6,475 nt of DNA from Rhizobium sp. Q54 (GTDB lineage Bacteria > Pseudomonadota > Alphaproteobacteria > Rhizobiales > Beijerinckiaceae), in assembly GCA_945901195.1 (NCBI GenBank), contig CAMDKB010000267.1, forward strand, positions 1 to 6,475. Reading direction: 5' to 3'. How positions within the stretch are numbered: the first letter of the stretch is position 1; every line of letters starts with the position of its first letter. The notes beneath the pieces are model-generated. The model did no database searches and was not told where the DNA came from. It saw nothing but the letters and a program-made list of their open reading frames with translations. This document shows positions 1 to 6,153 of this stretch, in pieces. A program made the position numbers and the translations under genes.

Positions 1-990
1 ATACGTCCCGCATCCGGGCCTCACGTCTGGCTCAGCGCAGAATATGCGTCCCGGACGGACTGGATCGAGCATTTTTCGGCGCAGGAGCTGGCGGAACTGG
101 AAACTGCAGCCGATAATGTGCGCAAACGCGGGACGGTACTAGAGGAGGCGACCAGGGACGATTTTGTTCTGCCCCTGCTTTCCTCCCGTCTTGCCAGCGC
201 TCGGCAGGAACTGACGCGGGGGCGCGGATTTGTGATGCTGCGCGGGATTCCGCGTGAGCGTTACAGCGAAGACGAACTGGGTACCTTGTTCTGGGGGCTG
301 GGCACGCATCTGGGCATTGGTGTATCGCAAAGCCTGAAAGGCGACAGGCTCGGGCATGTCATGGATATCGGCGGCGATATCGACCGTTATTATACACGTG
401 GCGGCGAGCTTGAGTTTCACATGGACCCTGTGGATGTCGTGGGTCTTTTGTGCCTGCGCTCCGCGGTCAGTGGCGGCGAAAGCCGGATTGTCAGCTCTAT
501 GGCGATTTACAATGTGATTGCCTGCGAGCGGCCTGATCTGATGGGCCCGCTGATGGAAGGCTTTCATTATTCGCGGCGGCAACAGGACCCCGATGCTGTG
601 GGCGCGGCGCGTTATACCTCGCATCGGGTTCCGGTGTTCATGGACGGCGCCTGGGGCAAGGAGTGCTATTTCCTGCCCGCCTCCATTCGCGGCGCGGCAC
701 GAGAGGGCGCACCCGTCAGCGGGGCTGGTCAGGAGGCCATGGCTTTCGTGGCGGAGGTCGCCGGCCGGCCCGAGCTTTATCTCGATATGTCGTTTCGAGA
801 AGGCGATATTCAGTTCCTCAACAATCGCAAAATCCTGCACGCACGAACCGATTACGTCGAAAACCCCCAAGCCAAACGTCACTTGTTGCGGCTCTGGCTG
901 ATGATGCCTGACTGGCCAGAGCGCCCGACAAGCATGCGCCCGCATGACGGGGCTGACCGCGCGGGCGGCGGCATAGCCAAAGCGGGCTGA
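1..990 (+). CDS. TauD/TfdA-family Fe(II)/2-oxoglutarate-dependent dioxygenase (5'-truncated by window edge)
   Basis: The reading frame is open from base 1, so the true start is left of the window and the GTG at 118 is internal. The 329 visible residues show the double-stranded beta-helix signature of the TauD/TfdA family. The Fe(II) HxD motif is in FHMD (His140, Asp142, numbered from base 1) and the distal iron His280 is in ILHART. Arg297 in HLLRLWL is the expected 2-oxoglutarate carboxylate anchor. The flanking segments GRGFVMLRGIP, DVVGLLCLR, GGESRIVSS and GDIQFLNN are typical of the family. Such enzymes are cytoplasmic; they couple 2-oxoglutarate decarboxylation to hydroxylation of a substrate, often a small organic acid, and the substrate here is unknown. 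All metal and cosubstrate ligands are present, so the protein looks functional. It lies 16 bases ahead of the GMC oxidoreductase gene and is probably cotranscribed with it. It lacks features that would justify a tauD or tfdA name. Confidence 0.93.
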   Translation: MRPASGPHVWLSAEYASRTDWIEHFSAQELAELETAADNVRKRGTVLEEATRDDFVLPLLSSRLASARQELTRGRGFVMLRGIPRERYSEDELGTLFWGLGTHLGIGVSQSLKGDRLGHVMDIGGDIDRYYTRGGELEFHMDPVDVVGLLCLRSAVSGGESRIVSSMAIYNVIACERPDLMGPLMEGFHYSRRQQDPDAVGAARYTSHRVPVFMDGAWGKECYFLPASIRGAAREGAPVSGAGQEAMAFVAEVAGRPELYLDMSFREGDIQFLNNRKILHARTDYVENPQAKRHLLRLWLMMPDWPERPTSMRPHDGADRAGGGIAKAG

Positions 991-994
991 TCAG

Positions 995-999
995 AAAGG
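995..999 (+). promoter_or_regulatory. Ribosome binding site for the GTG-started GMC gene
   Basis: AAAGG lies 7 bases before the GTG at 1007, inside the 16-base gap after the dioxygenase stop. It supports the non-ATG start, which also places the FAD-binding strand at the extreme N-terminus as expected for the family. Confidence 0.65.
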
Positions 1000-1006
1000 T
1001 TTTCTC

Positions 1007-2605
1007 GTGCAGGAATATGATTTCATCGTCGTGGGCGCGGGCTCGGCCGGCTGCGTGCTTGCCAATCGACTGAGCGCAGATCCGGCAAACCGCGTGTTGC
1101 TGCTGGAAGCGGGAGGGCGCGACAATTCCATTTTCGCACATATCCCGCTTGCGATGCGCATCATCTCGCGTGACCGAAAAGTGCTGTGGGATTTCGAGAC
1201 CGAGCCAGAACCGCATTGCTACAATCGCACCTTCAGGCCGCCGCGTGGAAAACTGCTGGGTGGGACTTCGTCGATCAACGCCATGATTTATGCGCGCGGC
1301 CATCCGCTGGATTACGACACATGGCGGCAACACGGCCTGACAGGCTGGGGCTATGAAGACGTGCTGCCCTATTTCCGCCGCTCGGAAAACAACTGGCGCG
1401 GCGAAACAAAATATCACGGCGGCAAGGGTGAGCTGAAAGTTTCGCTGACGCCGACGCCGCACAACATGCATGATCTGGTTGGCCAATCGGCCGCGCGTGC
1501 AGGCCTGCCAGTAACGGACGATTTCAACGGCGAGAACCCCGAAGGCTTTGCGCAGCTTGACATGACACTGGGGGATGGCCGCCGCTCCTCCACAGCGCAT
1601 GCGTTCTTGCGTCCGGCCGAAAAGCGCAAAAACCTGACTGTCCTGACGCGCGCGCTAGCGCATCGGGTCATCATCGAAAAAGGCCGCGCCGTTGGCGTGG
1701 AGTTTGCGCAAAACGGCGCCGTGCAGACAGTGCGCGCCACGCGGGAAGTTGTGCTGTCAGGCGGCACATACAACTCGCCGCAATTGCTGCTGTTGTCGGG
1801 TATCGGTCCGGCAGATGAATTGCGGGCTATGGGAATCAAAACTGTCATCGACAACAAATCGGTGGGCGCGAATCTGCATGATCACGTCAACACGTTCTGC
1901 ACGTTCGATCTGAATGACAAGCAATCGCTCAACTGGTTGCTGCGTTTCGACCGCCTTGCCTTCGAAGCCATCAAATGGGGCATCAACCGTTCAGGAGCGC
2001 TCGGCAATCTGCCAACGTCCTCGGTTGGATTTCTGCGCGTACATGAAAACAGCGAGAGGCCCGATGTCGAATTCATCGCGATGCCCGTGTGGCAGGAAGC
2101 GGGAATTTGGTTTCCGGGGATTCGCATGCCGGAAGCTGAACGTTTTACGATGCGCATTGCAGTCCTTCATCCGCGCAGCCGGGGCTGGGTGAAGCTTCGT
2201 TCAAACAATCCGGCAGCGCCGCCGCGCATATTCTGGAACCTCCTGGATGACGAATACGATCTGCAAACCTTGCGCGAAGGGGTGAAAACGGCGCGGGATA
2301 TTTTCGCACAATCACCCCTGAAGGAAATGGTGGATCACGAATCCCGGCCCGGTGCAGCCATTTCCAGCGATGCAGAAATCGACGACTGGCTGCGCCAGAA
2401 TTGCACCACAGCGCAACATCCTGCAGGCACATGCCGCATGGGTGCAGATGACGATGCGGTGCTGGATGAGAAGCTGCGCGTGCGTGGCGTCGAAGGACTG
2501 CGTGTGGCCGATTGTTCTGTCATGCCCGATGTGGTGGGCTCCAACACCAACGCGCCCACGATCATGATCGCGGAAAAGGCTGCCGACATGATGTTGCGGG
2601 GGTGA
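1007..2605 (+). CDS. GMC-family FAD-dependent oxidoreductase (choline-dehydrogenase-like)
   Basis: This complete 532-residue protein has the normal length for bacterial GMC alcohol dehydrogenases. The N-terminal Rossmann motif GAGSAG is at residues 10-15, and Glu34 in LLLEAG is the FAD-ribose ligand. GMC signature 1 is seen as RGKLLGGTSSIN from residue 80. Signature 2 is GGTYNSPQLLLLSGIG at residues 252-267. The C-terminal catalytic pair is His471 (in AQHPAGTCRMG) and Asn515 (in TNAPTIMIAEKAAD), the His/Asn arrangement known from choline dehydrogenase and choline oxidase. Members oxidise primary or secondary alcohols to carbonyls and pass electrons to quinone, another acceptor or oxygen. There is no signal peptide, so it is probably cytoplasmic or loosely membrane-associated. 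The substrate cannot be assigned; betA is not used because the family is large and no betaine genes are nearby. The start is the GTG at 1007. Linkage to the dioxygenase suggests consecutive oxidative steps on one compound, which is inference. Confidence 0.95.
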   Translation: MQEYDFIVVGAGSAGCVLANRLSADPANRVLLLEAGGRDNSIFAHIPLAMRIISRDRKVLWDFETEPEPHCYNRTFRPPRGKLLGGTSSINAMIYARGHPLDYDTWRQHGLTGWGYEDVLPYFRRSENNWRGETKYHGGKGELKVSLTPTPHNMHDLVGQSAARAGLPVTDDFNGENPEGFAQLDMTLGDGRRSSTAHAFLRPAEKRKNLTVLTRALAHRVIIEKGRAVGVEFAQNGAVQTVRATREVVLSGGTYNSPQLLLLSGIGPADELRAMGIKTVIDNKSVGANLHDHVNTFCTFDLNDKQSLNWLLRFDRLAFEAIKWGINRSGALGNLPTSSVGFLRVHENSERPDVEFIAMPVWQEAGIWFPGIRMPEAERFTMRIAVLHPRSRGWVKLRSNNPAAPPRIFWNLLDDEYDLQTLREGVKTARDIFAQSPLKEMVDHESRPGAAISSDAEIDDWLRQNCTTAQHPAGTCRMGADDDAVLDEKLRVRGVEGLRVADCSVMPDVVGSNTNAPTIMIAEKAADMMLRG

Positions 2606-2621
2606 TCGATGATAAATCGAT

Positions 2622-2670
2622 GGCTATCAGGCTTCGCGGATTCTGCGTTACGCATTTTCATGCGATAGCC
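2622..2670. terminator. Possible bidirectional terminator / hairpin region between convergent genes
   Basis: The 73-base spacer between the GMC gene and the oppositely oriented receptor gene holds a perfect 7-base inverted repeat, GGCTATC (2622-2628) and GATAGCC (2664-2670). Nested inside is CGCAT-4-ATGCG (2651-2664), whose minus-strand RNA would have a GAAA tetraloop. A further ATCGAT-5-ATCGAT hairpin (2605-2621) starts on the last base of the GMC stop codon. No clear T-run follows on either strand, so this is a weak call that rests mostly on position between convergent genes. Confidence 0.25.
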
Positions 2671-2678
2671 TGGCGGTT

Positions 2679-3659
2679 TCAATTCTCCAAAGGCTTAAAC
2701 CCAGATTTTTTTACCACCTCGCCCCATTCCTTGATCTCGCGATGAAACTGCTCGCGGAAGTCCGCTGGCGTGCCGCTGCGCGCTTCTATCCCAACGGCTT
2801 TGAGCTTGGCGGTTACTTCCGGTGAGGCTGTTGCCTTGTTGATCTCGGCATTCAGTCGCGCGACAACGTCTGGCGGTGTTCCGGCCGTCGTAAAGGTTCC
2901 AAACCAGAATTCAATCTTGAAGTCGGGCAGGCCGGCTTCTGCGGTCGTCGGCAAATCTGGCAATTCCTCCATGCGATTTGCAGCGGCAACGGCGAGGCCG
3001 CGCACCTTGCCTTCCTTGATGGATGACACGACCGACGGCATGATCACAAAGTCGGTTTCGCCGCTAATGGTCGCCGATATTGCTGGCGCTGTGCCGCGAT
3101 AATTGATGATGTTGATATCAACGCCCGCCTGCTGATTGAACATTTGCAGCATAAGCACCGCCGCGCCATTCACGAAGGCTGCGCCCTTGTATTTGCCCGG
3201 GCTGGCTTTGGCGAGGGCAATGAATTCCTGCAGCGTTTTGGCAGGCACGTGGTTGCCAATGGCCAAAGTGATCGGCACCACACCGATCAGCGCCACGGGC
3301 TCAAGGTCTTTTCGGGAATCGTAAGGCAGGTTTCGATAAATCGACGGATTCATCGACATGCCCATGGCCTGTTGCAGCAGGTATTGTCCATCCGGCTTTG
3401 CTTTGACAACGGTCAGTGTGCCGACAAAGCCCGAGCCGCCGGGCTTGTTTTCCACGATGGCGGTCTGCCCGAGCGCCGCCTGCAGTTTGGGCGCAAGCAA
3501 GCGGGCCAGAATATCTATGCCGCCGCCTGCAGGAAACGGCACCACCAAGTGGAGCGTCTTGTCCTGCGCGCCAGCCGGCAACGAGCCAAAGCTCGTAAAA
3601 ATCGCGGCGGCCCATACAGCAGCCGCAAGCTTTCGCATCAGGCCCTTCAACGCAGCCAT
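2679..3659 (-). CDS. Bug/TctC-type periplasmic solute receptor (tripartite tricarboxylate transporter substrate-binding protein)
   Basis: This complete 326-residue protein has the usual length for the Bug family. The chosen start is the ATG at 3659, because GGGAGAGG lies 5 bases upstream; an in-frame ATG at 3680 has no such site. The N-terminus is a Sec signal peptide: positive residues (K5, R9, K10), a hydrophobic Ala-rich core, and a likely cleavage AGA|Q after residue 31. There is no lipobox cysteine, so the mature protein is a free periplasmic binder. The mature part begins with the Bug hallmark VVPFPAGGGIDILARLLAP (residues 39-57), which forms the carboxylate-binding loop, then ENKPGGSGFVG. 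These receptors capture organic acids (citrate, tricarballylate, amino-acid carboxylates and others) and hand them to a TctAB membrane pair. No tctA or tctB is in the window, so it is an orphan receptor here. It is divergent from the racemase-family gene at 3800 and may share its control region. The ligand is unknown. Confidence 0.93.
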   Translation of the reverse strand: MAALKGLMRKLAAAVWAAAIFTSFGSLPAGAQDKTLHLVVPFPAGGGIDILARLLAPKLQAALGQTAIVENKPGGSGFVGTLTVVKAKPDGQYLLQQAMGMSMNPSIYRNLPYDSRKDLEPVALIGVVPITLAIGNHVPAKTLQEFIALAKASPGKYKGAAFVNGAAVLMLQMFNQQAGVDINIINYRGTAPAISATISGETDFVIMPSVVSSIKEGKVRGLAVAAANRMEELPDLPTTAEAGLPDFKIEFWFGTFTTAGTPPDVVARLNAEINKATASPEVTAKLKAVGIEARSGTPADFREQFHREIKEWGEVVKKSGFKPLEN

Positions 3660-3664
3660 CCCTG

Positions 3665-3672
3665 CCTCTCCC
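3665..3672 (-). promoter_or_regulatory. Ribosome binding site fixing the receptor start
   Basis: On the minus strand GGGAGAGG ends 5 bases before the ATG at 3659 and lies downstream of the alternative ATG at 3680. It argues for the shorter 326-residue protein over the 333-residue version. Confidence 0.6.
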
Positions 3673-3690
3673 ATTTCCATGTTTTGCCGC

Positions 3691-3720
3691 AGTCTCCGGC
3701 CAGAATCGACAACTTGTCAA
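3691..3720 (-). promoter_or_regulatory. Possible sigma-70-type promoter of the receptor gene
   Basis: On the minus strand a perfect TTGACA (3720-3715) is followed after 18 bases by GAGACT (3696-3691), a poor -10 match. A start near 3684 would leave a leader of about 25 bases before the ATG at 3659. The -35 box lies within the palindromic cluster at 3708-3723, which would suit repression by a regulator bound there. The weak -10 keeps confidence low. Confidence 0.3.
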
Positions 3721-3723
3721 CAA
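3708..3723. promoter_or_regulatory. Palindromic cluster, candidate GntR/FCD-type operator in the divergent region
   Basis: Two overlapping dyads occur here: GACAA-C-TTGTC (3708-3718) and TTGT-CA-ACAA (3714-3723). The second fits the TNGTNNACNA pattern known for many FadR/FCD-subfamily GntR regulators, which commonly control organic-acid catabolic genes. The position between divergent receptor and enzyme genes is where a shared operator would be expected. No regulator gene is in the window, so the assignment is inference. Confidence 0.35.
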
Positions 3724-3730
3724 TCGCGCC

Positions 3731-3771
3731 TCAGGCTTTCCCAACGGATGACATTGGCTGCTTCAGCCTGA
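3731..3771. repeat. 7-base perfect inverted repeat in the leader of the racemase-family gene
   Basis: TCAGGCT (3731-3737) and AGCCTGA (3765-3771) are exact reverse complements separated by 27 bases. A second small hairpin, GGCTG-CTT-CAGCC (3756-3768), overlaps the right arm, so the two structures would exclude each other in RNA. This could be an operator pair, a leader structure or chance. Confidence 0.3.
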
Positions 3772-3787
3772 TACGGTGGGGACAAAC

Positions 3788-3794
3788 AGGGAGG
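3788..3794 (+). promoter_or_regulatory. Ribosome binding site fixing the racemase-family start
   Basis: AGGGAGG ends 5 bases before the ATG at 3800. It lies inside the longer frame that begins with GTG at 3776, and so favours the ATG start. Confidence 0.75.
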
Positions 3795-3799
3795 CGGAC

Positions 3800-4537
3800 A
3801 TGTTCACAAGCTGGCGCGGTACTATCGGCGTTATTCACCCGACTTTGCGTCCGGGACCCAATGAGGAACTGATCCGCATGCTTCCTGAAGGTATCGGCGT
3901 TCTCTCGCTGCATGTGAATATTCAACGCGGCACGCCGGACGAGTTCCTGCAGATGAAATCGGCTTTCGAGAAAGAACTCGATTTATTGAAGGAGGCGGGC
4001 TGCGATGTCATCCATCCCTCCGGTGCGCCGCCGTTCATGGTGCATGGCCGCGATGGCGAGAAGAAAATCATCGATGAATGGGAGCGCCATTATGGAATCC
4101 CCATGTTCACTTCGGGCCAGAACCATGTGAACGCGCTCAAAGCCATCGGCGCAAAATCCATCGTCGGCGCCACCTATTTTCCCGAAAAGACCAATGCGAT
4201 CTTCTCGCAATATTTCAAGGACGCCGGTTTTGAAGTGAAAGCCATGGCAGGCGTCGATGTGCCCTTCAACAAGGTGCAGGAACTGGCGGGCGAAGTCGTT
4301 TATGCCCATATCAAGAAAGCCTTCCTGAAGGCTGGCGGGGCTGACGCGATTTATATGTTGGGGTCCGGCTGGCGCACCCTACATATTATCGACCTGCTGG
4401 AACAGGACCTGCAAGTGCCGGTCATCCATCCCATTCCAGCTCGCGTCTGGGAATTCCAGAAGCGGCTGCATATCAACGAGCGGATCGAGGGTTTTGGCTC
4501 GCTGGTCGGCACGATGCCGAAGTTCGTCATATCGTGA
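3800..4537 (+). CDS. Asp/Glu racemase / arylmalonate decarboxylase / maleate isomerase-family protein, apparently lacking catalytic cysteines
   Basis: This 245-residue protein has the length of arylmalonate decarboxylases and maleate isomerases. The start at 3800 is chosen for its strong Shine-Dalgarno and because it puts the first beta strand (GTIGVIHPTLRPGP, residues 7-20) at the N-terminus, as in the family. Other family-like segments are LLPEGIGVLSLHV, GCDVIHPSGAPPF (67-79), FTSGQNHV (103-110), GATYF and AIYMLGSGWRT (about 183-193). The superfamily uses one or two cysteines for proton transfer, one after the third strand and one near residue 190. Here those places read HPSGAPP and LGSGWRT, and the only cysteine in the protein is Cys68, in a strand position usually held by a small residue. 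It is therefore unlikely to be a classical two-cysteine racemase or isomerase; a decarboxylase-like, hydrolytic or binding role is possible. The divergent Bug receptor suggests the protein acts on an imported carboxylate. The family call is firm, the reaction is not known. Confidence 0.85.
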   Translation: MFTSWRGTIGVIHPTLRPGPNEELIRMLPEGIGVLSLHVNIQRGTPDEFLQMKSAFEKELDLLKEAGCDVIHPSGAPPFMVHGRDGEKKIIDEWERHYGIPMFTSGQNHVNALKAIGAKSIVGATYFPEKTNAIFSQYFKDAGFEVKAMAGVDVPFNKVQELAGEVVYAHIKKAFLKAGGADAIYMLGSGWRTLHIIDLLEQDLQVPVIHPIPARVWEFQKRLHINERIEGFGSLVGTMPKFVIS

Positions 4538-4567
4538 TGAATGTGTTGGCGCGCGCGCAACCAAAGC

Positions 4568-4593
4568 CCTGACCTGTCAGGAGAATTATTTTT
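4568..4593 (+). terminator. Weak candidate rho-independent terminator
   Basis: About 30 bases after the racemase-family stop, CCTGA-CCTG-TCAGG (4568-4581) can form a 5-bp hairpin. It is followed after four bases by TTATTTTT (4586-4593). The stem is short and the T-tract is offset, but the location is right for ending the upstream transcript before the TMEM43-family gene. Confidence 0.4.
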
Positions 4594-4613
4594 GCGATGT
4601 GCGCAAACACACT

Positions 4614-4642
4614 TTGCAGCGTAGTTAGAGTTTGTCTATCCT
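4614..4642 (+). promoter_or_regulatory. Possible promoter of the TMEM43-family gene
   Basis: TTGCAG (4614-4619) and TATCCT (4637-4642) are separated by 17 bases, an ideal sigma-70 spacing with partial matches to both boxes. A start near 4649 would leave a leader of about 35 bases. With the weak terminator just upstream, this suggests the downstream gene is transcribed independently. Confidence 0.35.
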
Positions 4643-4683
4643 TTGCGTGATCCCGTTTCACGAGACTCACTGCAGGAGGCCCT

Positions 4684-6135
4684 ATGTCCGATAATAATTC
4701 CAGCAGCAATTGGGACACGTCCTCCTCCAGCGGCGATGAATGGAGCGGTGGCGAGAGCAACGACAGTGTCAGCGATACGTCCCACAAATCCTGGTTCGAA
4801 AAGATTGTGGACAGCCTGAAGGCAATCCTGTTCGGACTGCTTTTTGTCGTGGCAGGATGCGTACTCCTGTTCTGGAACGAAGGTAATTCGGCCAAAACGG
4901 CTGCAGCATTGCATGAAGGCGCAGGTCAGGTCGTCTCTGTTTCCAGCCAGCGGGCCGATCCTGCGAACGAAGGCAAACTTGTACACGTTGCTGGCGAAAC
5001 GAAAGCAACGAACCCTGCCCGGGACAGCGAACTGGGCATCAACGGCAATGGTTTGAAGCTCTCGCGCAAGGTCGAGATGTATCAGTGGAAGGAAGATCAA
5101 GAAAAAGAAACCCGCAAAAAGCTCGGGGGTGGCGAGGAAACCATCACGCGTTACACCTACAAGCGAGAATGGTCTGATCGCCCGATTGAATCCAGCCGTT
5201 TCCGAGAAACAAATGGCCATCAGAACCCGCAGATGCCACAGACCCGCACGCGTTCATTTGCCGTCGAGGGCGCGACACTGGGCGGATTCCGGCTTGATGC
5301 CCAGATTATTTCCCTGCTTGGCTCGGGAGACATTTTCGAAGTGCCTGAATCTGCGCAGGCTGGTGCAAAGAAAGTCTTTGGGGAACGCGCCCGGGTTGTG
5401 CAGGGCGGCATTTATGCGGGCAATAATCCAGATTCGCCCATTGTGGGGGATATACGGATTACCTACACACTGTTGCCGGTTCAACCCGTCAGCGTCGTAG
5501 GCAAGCAAATACAAAGCGGCTTCACGCCCTTCACCACGTCCAATCAACGCACGGTTCTGCTCGCTGAAACAGGCATCAAGGACGCCACTATCCTGTTCAA
5601 ACATGCGGAAGACGCCAACAAGGTCCTCACCTGGGTATTGCGCCTCGCGGGTGTGATCGTTCTGTTCATTGGCTTCAGAATGATGCTCAGCCTGTTGGAA
5701 GTGCTTGCTGATATTATCCCGATCTTCGGCGATATTGTCGGCGCGGGCGCATCAATGGTTGCGCTGCTTGCGACGGCGATCATCGCGCCAATCGTCATTG
5801 CGATCGCCTGGTTCTTCTACAGACCCTTGTATGCTGCCCTTATCCTTGCCGGGGGAGCCGCGATCTTTTTCGGCCTGCGATATCTCGCCTCGATGCGGCG
5901 GCGGCCCGCTCCCGCTGGCCTCGGAAATGCGCAAGCTGCGCCTTTGAACGGTCATCAGGGGATGGCTGGAGGCAGCATCCCCTTCGGTTCAGGCGCACAG
6001 CAGTTCGGCGCCAGCCCGCAGCGGCCCGCAGGCCCAAGTCAGTTTGCGAGCCGAAACCCGCAACAGGGCGTCCAAACTCCGCCCCGGCAACAAGGCGGCG
6101 GAAGCTTTTTACCGCCAGGGTTCGGCAAGAAATAA
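4684..6135 (+). CDS. TMEM43 (LUMA)-family membrane protein with low-complexity tails
   Basis: This complete 483-residue protein starts at an ATG preceded by AGGAGG (4674-4679, 4 bases spacing). Residues 1-35 are a Ser/Asp/Asn/Gly-rich, probably disordered tail. The first membrane segment is about 48-64, followed by LLFWNEGNSAKTA and then NEGKLVHVAGET, VEMYQWKE and TRYTYKREW. These match the pattern I know from animal TMEM43 and its bacterial relatives. A loop of about 250 residues follows, then membrane segments near 314-336, 356-379 and 382-398 with the family-typical FFYRPLY between the last two. MRRR at 404-407 indicates a cytoplasmic C-terminus, so N and C ends are inside and the large loop is extracytoplasmic. 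Residues 408-483 are Gly/Gln/Pro/Ala-rich and look disordered. The role of bacterial members is unknown; human TMEM43 is a nuclear-envelope/ER membrane protein. It has no obvious link to the flanking metabolic genes and seems to be its own transcription unit. It ends 18 bases from the convergent flavoprotein gene with no visible terminator between them. Confidence 0.9.
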   Translation: MSDNNSSSNWDTSSSSGDEWSGGESNDSVSDTSHKSWFEKIVDSLKAILFGLLFVVAGCVLLFWNEGNSAKTAAALHEGAGQVVSVSSQRADPANEGKLVHVAGETKATNPARDSELGINGNGLKLSRKVEMYQWKEDQEKETRKKLGGGEETITRYTYKREWSDRPIESSRFRETNGHQNPQMPQTRTRSFAVEGATLGGFRLDAQIISLLGSGDIFEVPESAQAGAKKVFGERARVVQGGIYAGNNPDSPIVGDIRITYTLLPVQPVSVVGKQIQSGFTPFTTSNQRTVLLAETGIKDATILFKHAEDANKVLTWVLRLAGVIVLFIGFRMMLSLLEVLADIIPIFGDIVGAGASMVALLATAIIAPIVIAIAWFFYRPLYAALILAGGAAIFFGLRYLASMRRRPAPAGLGNAQAAPLNGHQGMAGGSIPFGSGAQQFGASPQRPAGPSQFASRNPQQGVQTPPRQQGGGSFLPPGFGKK

Positions 6136-6153
6136 AGCTCTCTCCTCGACGGC

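Noticed and set aside
118..120. GTG as the start of the dioxygenase
   Set aside because: The frame is open upstream to base 1 with family-like sequence (for example RTDWIEHFSAQELAELE), and no Shine-Dalgarno precedes it.
139..945. 268-codon open frame on the minus strand opposite the dioxygenase gene
   Set aside because: The plus strand encodes a clear dioxygenase with all active-site residues. The antisense frame shows no recognisable domain and is explained by codon bias in GC-rich DNA.
818..1600. 260-codon minus-strand frame spanning the dioxygenase/GMC junction
   Set aside because: It overlaps two well-supported plus-strand genes, has no recognisable motifs and no supporting ribosome site.
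1007..2605. Naming the GMC gene betA (choline dehydrogenase)
   Set aside because: The motifs are shared by most bacterial GMC alcohol dehydrogenases, and no betB, betI or choline transporter is adjacent.
3776..3778. GTG as the start of the racemase-family gene
   Set aside because: The ATG at 3800 has AGGGAGG at ideal spacing and begins right before the first conserved strand; the extra eight residues have no family support.
3144..3872. 242-codon plus-strand frame opposite the receptor gene and across the divergent control region
   Set aside because: The minus strand encodes a textbook Bug receptor with signal peptide; this frame's translation resembles no family.
4545..4560. Alternating GC run (GCGCGCGCGC) after the racemase-family stop
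   Set aside because: It is a short low-complexity tract without a defined partner; there is not enough to call it a functional repeat.
4636..5220. 194-codon minus-strand frame opposite the 5' part of the TMEM43-family gene
   Set aside because: The TMEM43 homology on the plus strand is decisive, and the antisense product has no recognisable features.
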